This document shows positions 61,000 to 64,000 of a DNA stretch of 64,000 nt, in pieces (positions within the stretch are counted from its first letter, which is position 1; each line of letters begins with the position of its first letter). A model generated the notes under the pieces. The model saw only the letters and a list, made by a program, of their open reading frames with translations, searched no databases and was not told the origin of the DNA. Location of the stretch: NCBI RefSeq assembly GCF_000499845.2, contig NC_023753.2, positions 10,858,181 through 10,922,180 on the forward strand. The letters are read 5' to 3'. This DNA comes from Phaseolus vulgaris (lineage: Eukaryota; Streptophyta; Magnoliopsida; Fabales; Fabaceae). A program made the translations under genes and the position numbers.

Positions 61000-63900
61000 A
61001 TTGTAATATGATGTTTTGGATGAAAAATGATGTGTCTGAAGCTCGAAAATTTAGAATTGTGGGAAGGAGATGGGATTTTTGTTTAATGGTGAGGAGGATG
61101 TAGTTTTTTGTTCTTTACAAGCCTTGGAAGCTCTGGATTCTAACAGAAGGAAGAAGGCCAACGTTTTTGATGATGAAAATAATTAGTCTGAATATTAGGG
61201 GGCTAGGAGGAAGCGTTAAAAGAAGATATCTAAGAGAGTTAATAAGCTTGGAACAAGTAGGCGTGGTTTGTCTACAAGAAACAACGTCTTTTGAGTTTGG
61301 TGAGGGGAATTGTTTTCTATTGTGGGGCTCTAACGACATCGGTTAGGTTGAGAATGGAGCGAGTAGTAACGCTGGTGGGATTATTACAATATGGAGAAAT
61401 AGTTGTTTTCATTTGTTGAGGTACTCTAACGGGAACAATTTTCTGTTATTGAAGGGGTCTGGAAGGTTGGTGGTGGTGTACAGGTTACAATTGTGAATGT
61501 CTATTGCTTGGGGTCGTTGAGGGATAAGAAGATAATTTGGGATGAGATTTGTGAAGTAAGGACAAATCATTCGAATAGGGTTTGGTGTGTAGTTGGGGAC
61601 TTCAATGCTATAAGGAGGAAGGAGGAAAGAAAAAGTTTTGTTTTTGTGTCATACTACAACAGAGAAATTAATGAGTTTAATAATTTTATTGAAAGGTCAG
61701 AACTGTTGGATATCCCGATGGTTGGCAGGAAATTTACTTGGTATAAACCAAATGGATTCGTGAAGAGCAGAATCGATAGGGTCTTGGTTTCCAAGGATTG
61801 GTTGGAAACTTAGTGAAATAGTAAATAGTTTGTCTCTAGTAGATCGGTGTCATATCATTGAGCCCTAGTACTTAAAGACGTGTGTTCAGATTGGGTTTCG
61901 AACCCGTTAAGAAGTCTGGACATTTGGCAGAAGGATGGCAGGTTCATTGATTTTGTGCGAGACAAATGGACTAACTATATGACATGTTTGGAAAATGGTT
62001 GTTCATTTTAAGGAAAAATTGAAAAGATTAAAGTAGGATTTAAAAGTCTAGAATAGAGATATCTTTGAGAATGTAAATAGCCTTGGGGAGGATTTAAAAA
62101 AGAAGATTCAAATTTTGGACGAAAGGCGTTCTTAATGAGGCAGAAGGAGAGGAAATGAGGTTATTGTTGGCAGAACAAAGCAAGAATCTTTCAAGCAAGA
62201 AGCGATCTATTTTCTGAAAGCTCGTCACAAGTGACTCCAACAAGGTGACCTAAATTCTAAATACTTCCAATCGGTCGTTACATGGAGAAGGGTAAGAAAT
62301 AACTCTAATGACATGTTCAATAACGGTTGTTGGTGTGACGACAAGGACGTGGTTAAGGATAGAGTCAGAGATTTTTTTAAGAATAGACTCGAAGGAGTTA
62401 TTGGGCCTCAGGTTAGATTGGACAACGTATTTTTTAACTCTATTTCTGATTTAGATTATGAGACGTTGGTTGGTTCTTTCTCTAAAGAGGAAGTTAAGAA
62501 TGCAGTTAGTTGTTGTGACAGTTCGAAGAGTTCTGATCCAGATGGTTTTAATTTTAGCTTCATTAAACATAACTGGGATATGATAAAAAAGGACATTCTC
62601 TTGGCAGTGAAGGATTTTGTTGTCTCTGGTTCTTGGCCTATGGAGTCTAATGCTTCCTTTATTTACTTGGTCCCCAAGTCGGAAAACCCACAATTGTTAG
62701 GTGATTTCAAACCCTTTTCTCTGGTCAGGTGCTTGTACAAGATTATCTCTAAATTGCTTTCTCTTAGGTTGAAAAAGGTATTACGAAAGGTCACTGATTC
62801 CAGACAATCGACTTTTCTTGAAGGAAGGGGTTTAATGGATAGTGTTCTTGTCGCCAATGAGATACTTGAGGAGAATAAGAAGACCAAGAAGAGTTTCATT
62901 TTTTTCAAGGAGGACTACGAGAAGGCCTATGACTCTGAGAAGTGGGATTTTATGTACTACATGTTAGGAAGGCTTGGTTTTTGCGACAAGTTGATTTTAT
63001 GAATTAAATCTTGCCTTAAGTCTGCTTCGTTTTTTGTTCTTGTTAACGGAAGCCCGACTAAGGAATTTTCTCCGATTAAGGGGTTGAGACAATGTAACCC
63101 CCTCGCTCCATTTTTATTTCTTATTGTGGTTGAAGGTTTGGCATGGGTCTCTAGGAATGCTGATGAGCTTGATGCGGTAGAAAGTATGGAGATCGGGAGT
63201 AAGAAGGTTAAAGTTAATATGCTTCAATATGCAGACGATACTCAGTTTTTCTGTCATGAGAATTCTAAAAGTATTTTCAACATTAAGGCAATGTTAAATT
63301 GTTTTAAGCTGGCCTCAAGTTTGAAGGTGAATTTTTTGAAAAGCAGTATTTGTGGGTTGATTCGTTCACTATCCGAGGTTTGGCGGCTATCCTTAACTAT
63401 GATGTTATGAAAGTCCTTTTCAAATATCTAGGGTTGCCTATTGGGGGGTGTCACAAGAGGGAAGTGTTTTGGGATTGAATGGTGGATAAAATCAAGTCCA
63501 GATTGAGAAGATGGAAAGGTAGAAATTTATCTATGGCAAGGATTTGCCTCATCAAGTCAGTTCTTTCATCTATTCCATTGTTCTATATGTCAATGTTTTT
63601 TTATGCTTATAGTTTTGATGAAATAGATTGTGAGTATTCAGAGGAACTTCCTCTGGGTGGAGTTCTAAAGGGAGAAAGATCGTTTGAGTTTCTTAGGAAA
63701 AGGTTTGTGAGTCTCGAGATGGTGGCGGGCTTGGAGTAGATAATATTAAGGATTTTAACTTGGCTTTGTTGGGTAAATGAATTTGGAGGTTGGGGTTTAA
63801 TGGGGGGTGTTTGTGGAAGGAGGTTTTAAAGTCGAAATATGGAGGCTGGAGAAAGCTGAAGGAGAACATGTTTATCTATAATGCTTCCCTTTGGTGGAAA

Positions 63901-64000
63901 GATTTGGAAGTTGAAGAACTGGGGTAATAACTTCGATGACTGCTTTAAATGGGAAGTTGATAATGGGAAGATTATCAAGTTCTGGGAGGACCAGAGGGTA
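61000..64000 (+). mobile_element. LINE E: L1-type LINE running off the right edge
   Basis: Plus-strand copy of a different subfamily from B and C (inter-ORF junction differs). It contains the end of an upstream frame, the endonuclease, RT and the start of the C-terminal region up to base 64000. The left boundary is unclear. Confidence 0.83.
61170..64000 (+). pseudogene. LINE E ORF2: endonuclease and reverse transcriptase (broken, partial)
   Basis: Starts MMKIISLNIRGLGG; the upstream frame (ALDSNRRKKANVFDDENN, stop TAG 61184-61186) overlaps it by 17 bases. Endonuclease: VVCLQETT, VGDFNAIRRKEER, RKFTWYKPNG, KSRIDRVLVS. RT: SSKSSDPDGFNFSFIK, FKPFSLVRCLYKIISKLLS, EDYEKAYDSEKWDF, then LRQCNPLAPF in place of RQGDPLAP, and LQYADDTQFF with both catalytic aspartates kept. 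C-terminal KSRLRRWKGRNLSMARICLI follows. Frameshifts or stops occur near 61345, 61490, 61814-62300, 63001, 63410 and 63476, so it is inactive. The zf-RVT finger would lie beyond the window. Confidence 0.87.

Overview
This is plant nuclear DNA, most likely from a phaseoloid legume (Phaseolus/Vigna type). That placement is an inference: it rests on the His/Tyr-rich extensin, the RD19-type protease, the INDETERMINATE-domain zinc-finger gene and the dense load of RRM-type LINEs, CACTA elements and Athila-type Ty3/gypsy remains. The sequence is very AT-rich and gene-poor. I find only four host genes likely to be functional: a tRNA-Glu(CTC) at 1.2 kb; a four-exon papain-family protease at 1.5-3.4 kb (-); an extensin at 5.3-6.0 kb (-); and a three-exon IDD transcription factor at 46.7-50.0 kb (-). 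A start-less duplicate of the extensin 5' end and promoter lies at 9.8-10.0 kb.

Layout. 1-12.1 kb is the genic left end, with AT-rich spacers and one palindromic MITE. 12.2-24.8 kb is repeat territory. It holds two oppositely oriented copies of the same LTR-like sequence: the left copy is split by an insertion carrying an array of the palindrome ATAATCGATTAT, and the right copy carries about 40 near-identical copies of a 16-bp unit. A LINE fragment, a gypsy pol scrap, several CACTA-like palindromic MITEs and a 53-bp-arm hairpin fill the rest. 25.4-44.9 kb is a LINE cluster: one nearly full-length element (B, minus strand), a 3' end (F), a 3'-truncated copy (C), a 5'-truncated copy (D) interrupted by a hAT MITE, and a 3'-UTR piece (H). 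A minus-strand LTR retrotransposon fragment separates C and D. 44.9-52.7 kb contains the IDD gene. 52.7-59.0 kb holds a decayed CACTA transposase gene with hairpin-bearing subterminal repeats, fused to a LINE scrap (G), then an Athila-like 5' LTR/PBS/gag remnant, then a second CACTA-type end with a 28-bp repeat array. 61-64 kb is another LINE (E) that runs off the right edge.

The most interesting observation concerns the RRM-type LINE family. In two diverged copies (B and C) both open-reading-frame junctions are ATGA stop/start overlaps: RRM ORF to second ORF, and second ORF to endonuclease-RT ORF. This suggests a three-ORF element translated by coupled termination-reinitiation. Other points of note are a GC-AG intron in the IDD gene that alone restores the conserved protein, and an insertion with an exact hAT signature inside LINE D. 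All mobile elements here look inactive because of frameshifts, stops or lost catalytic residues. The host genes do not form an operon or pathway; they are independent loci.
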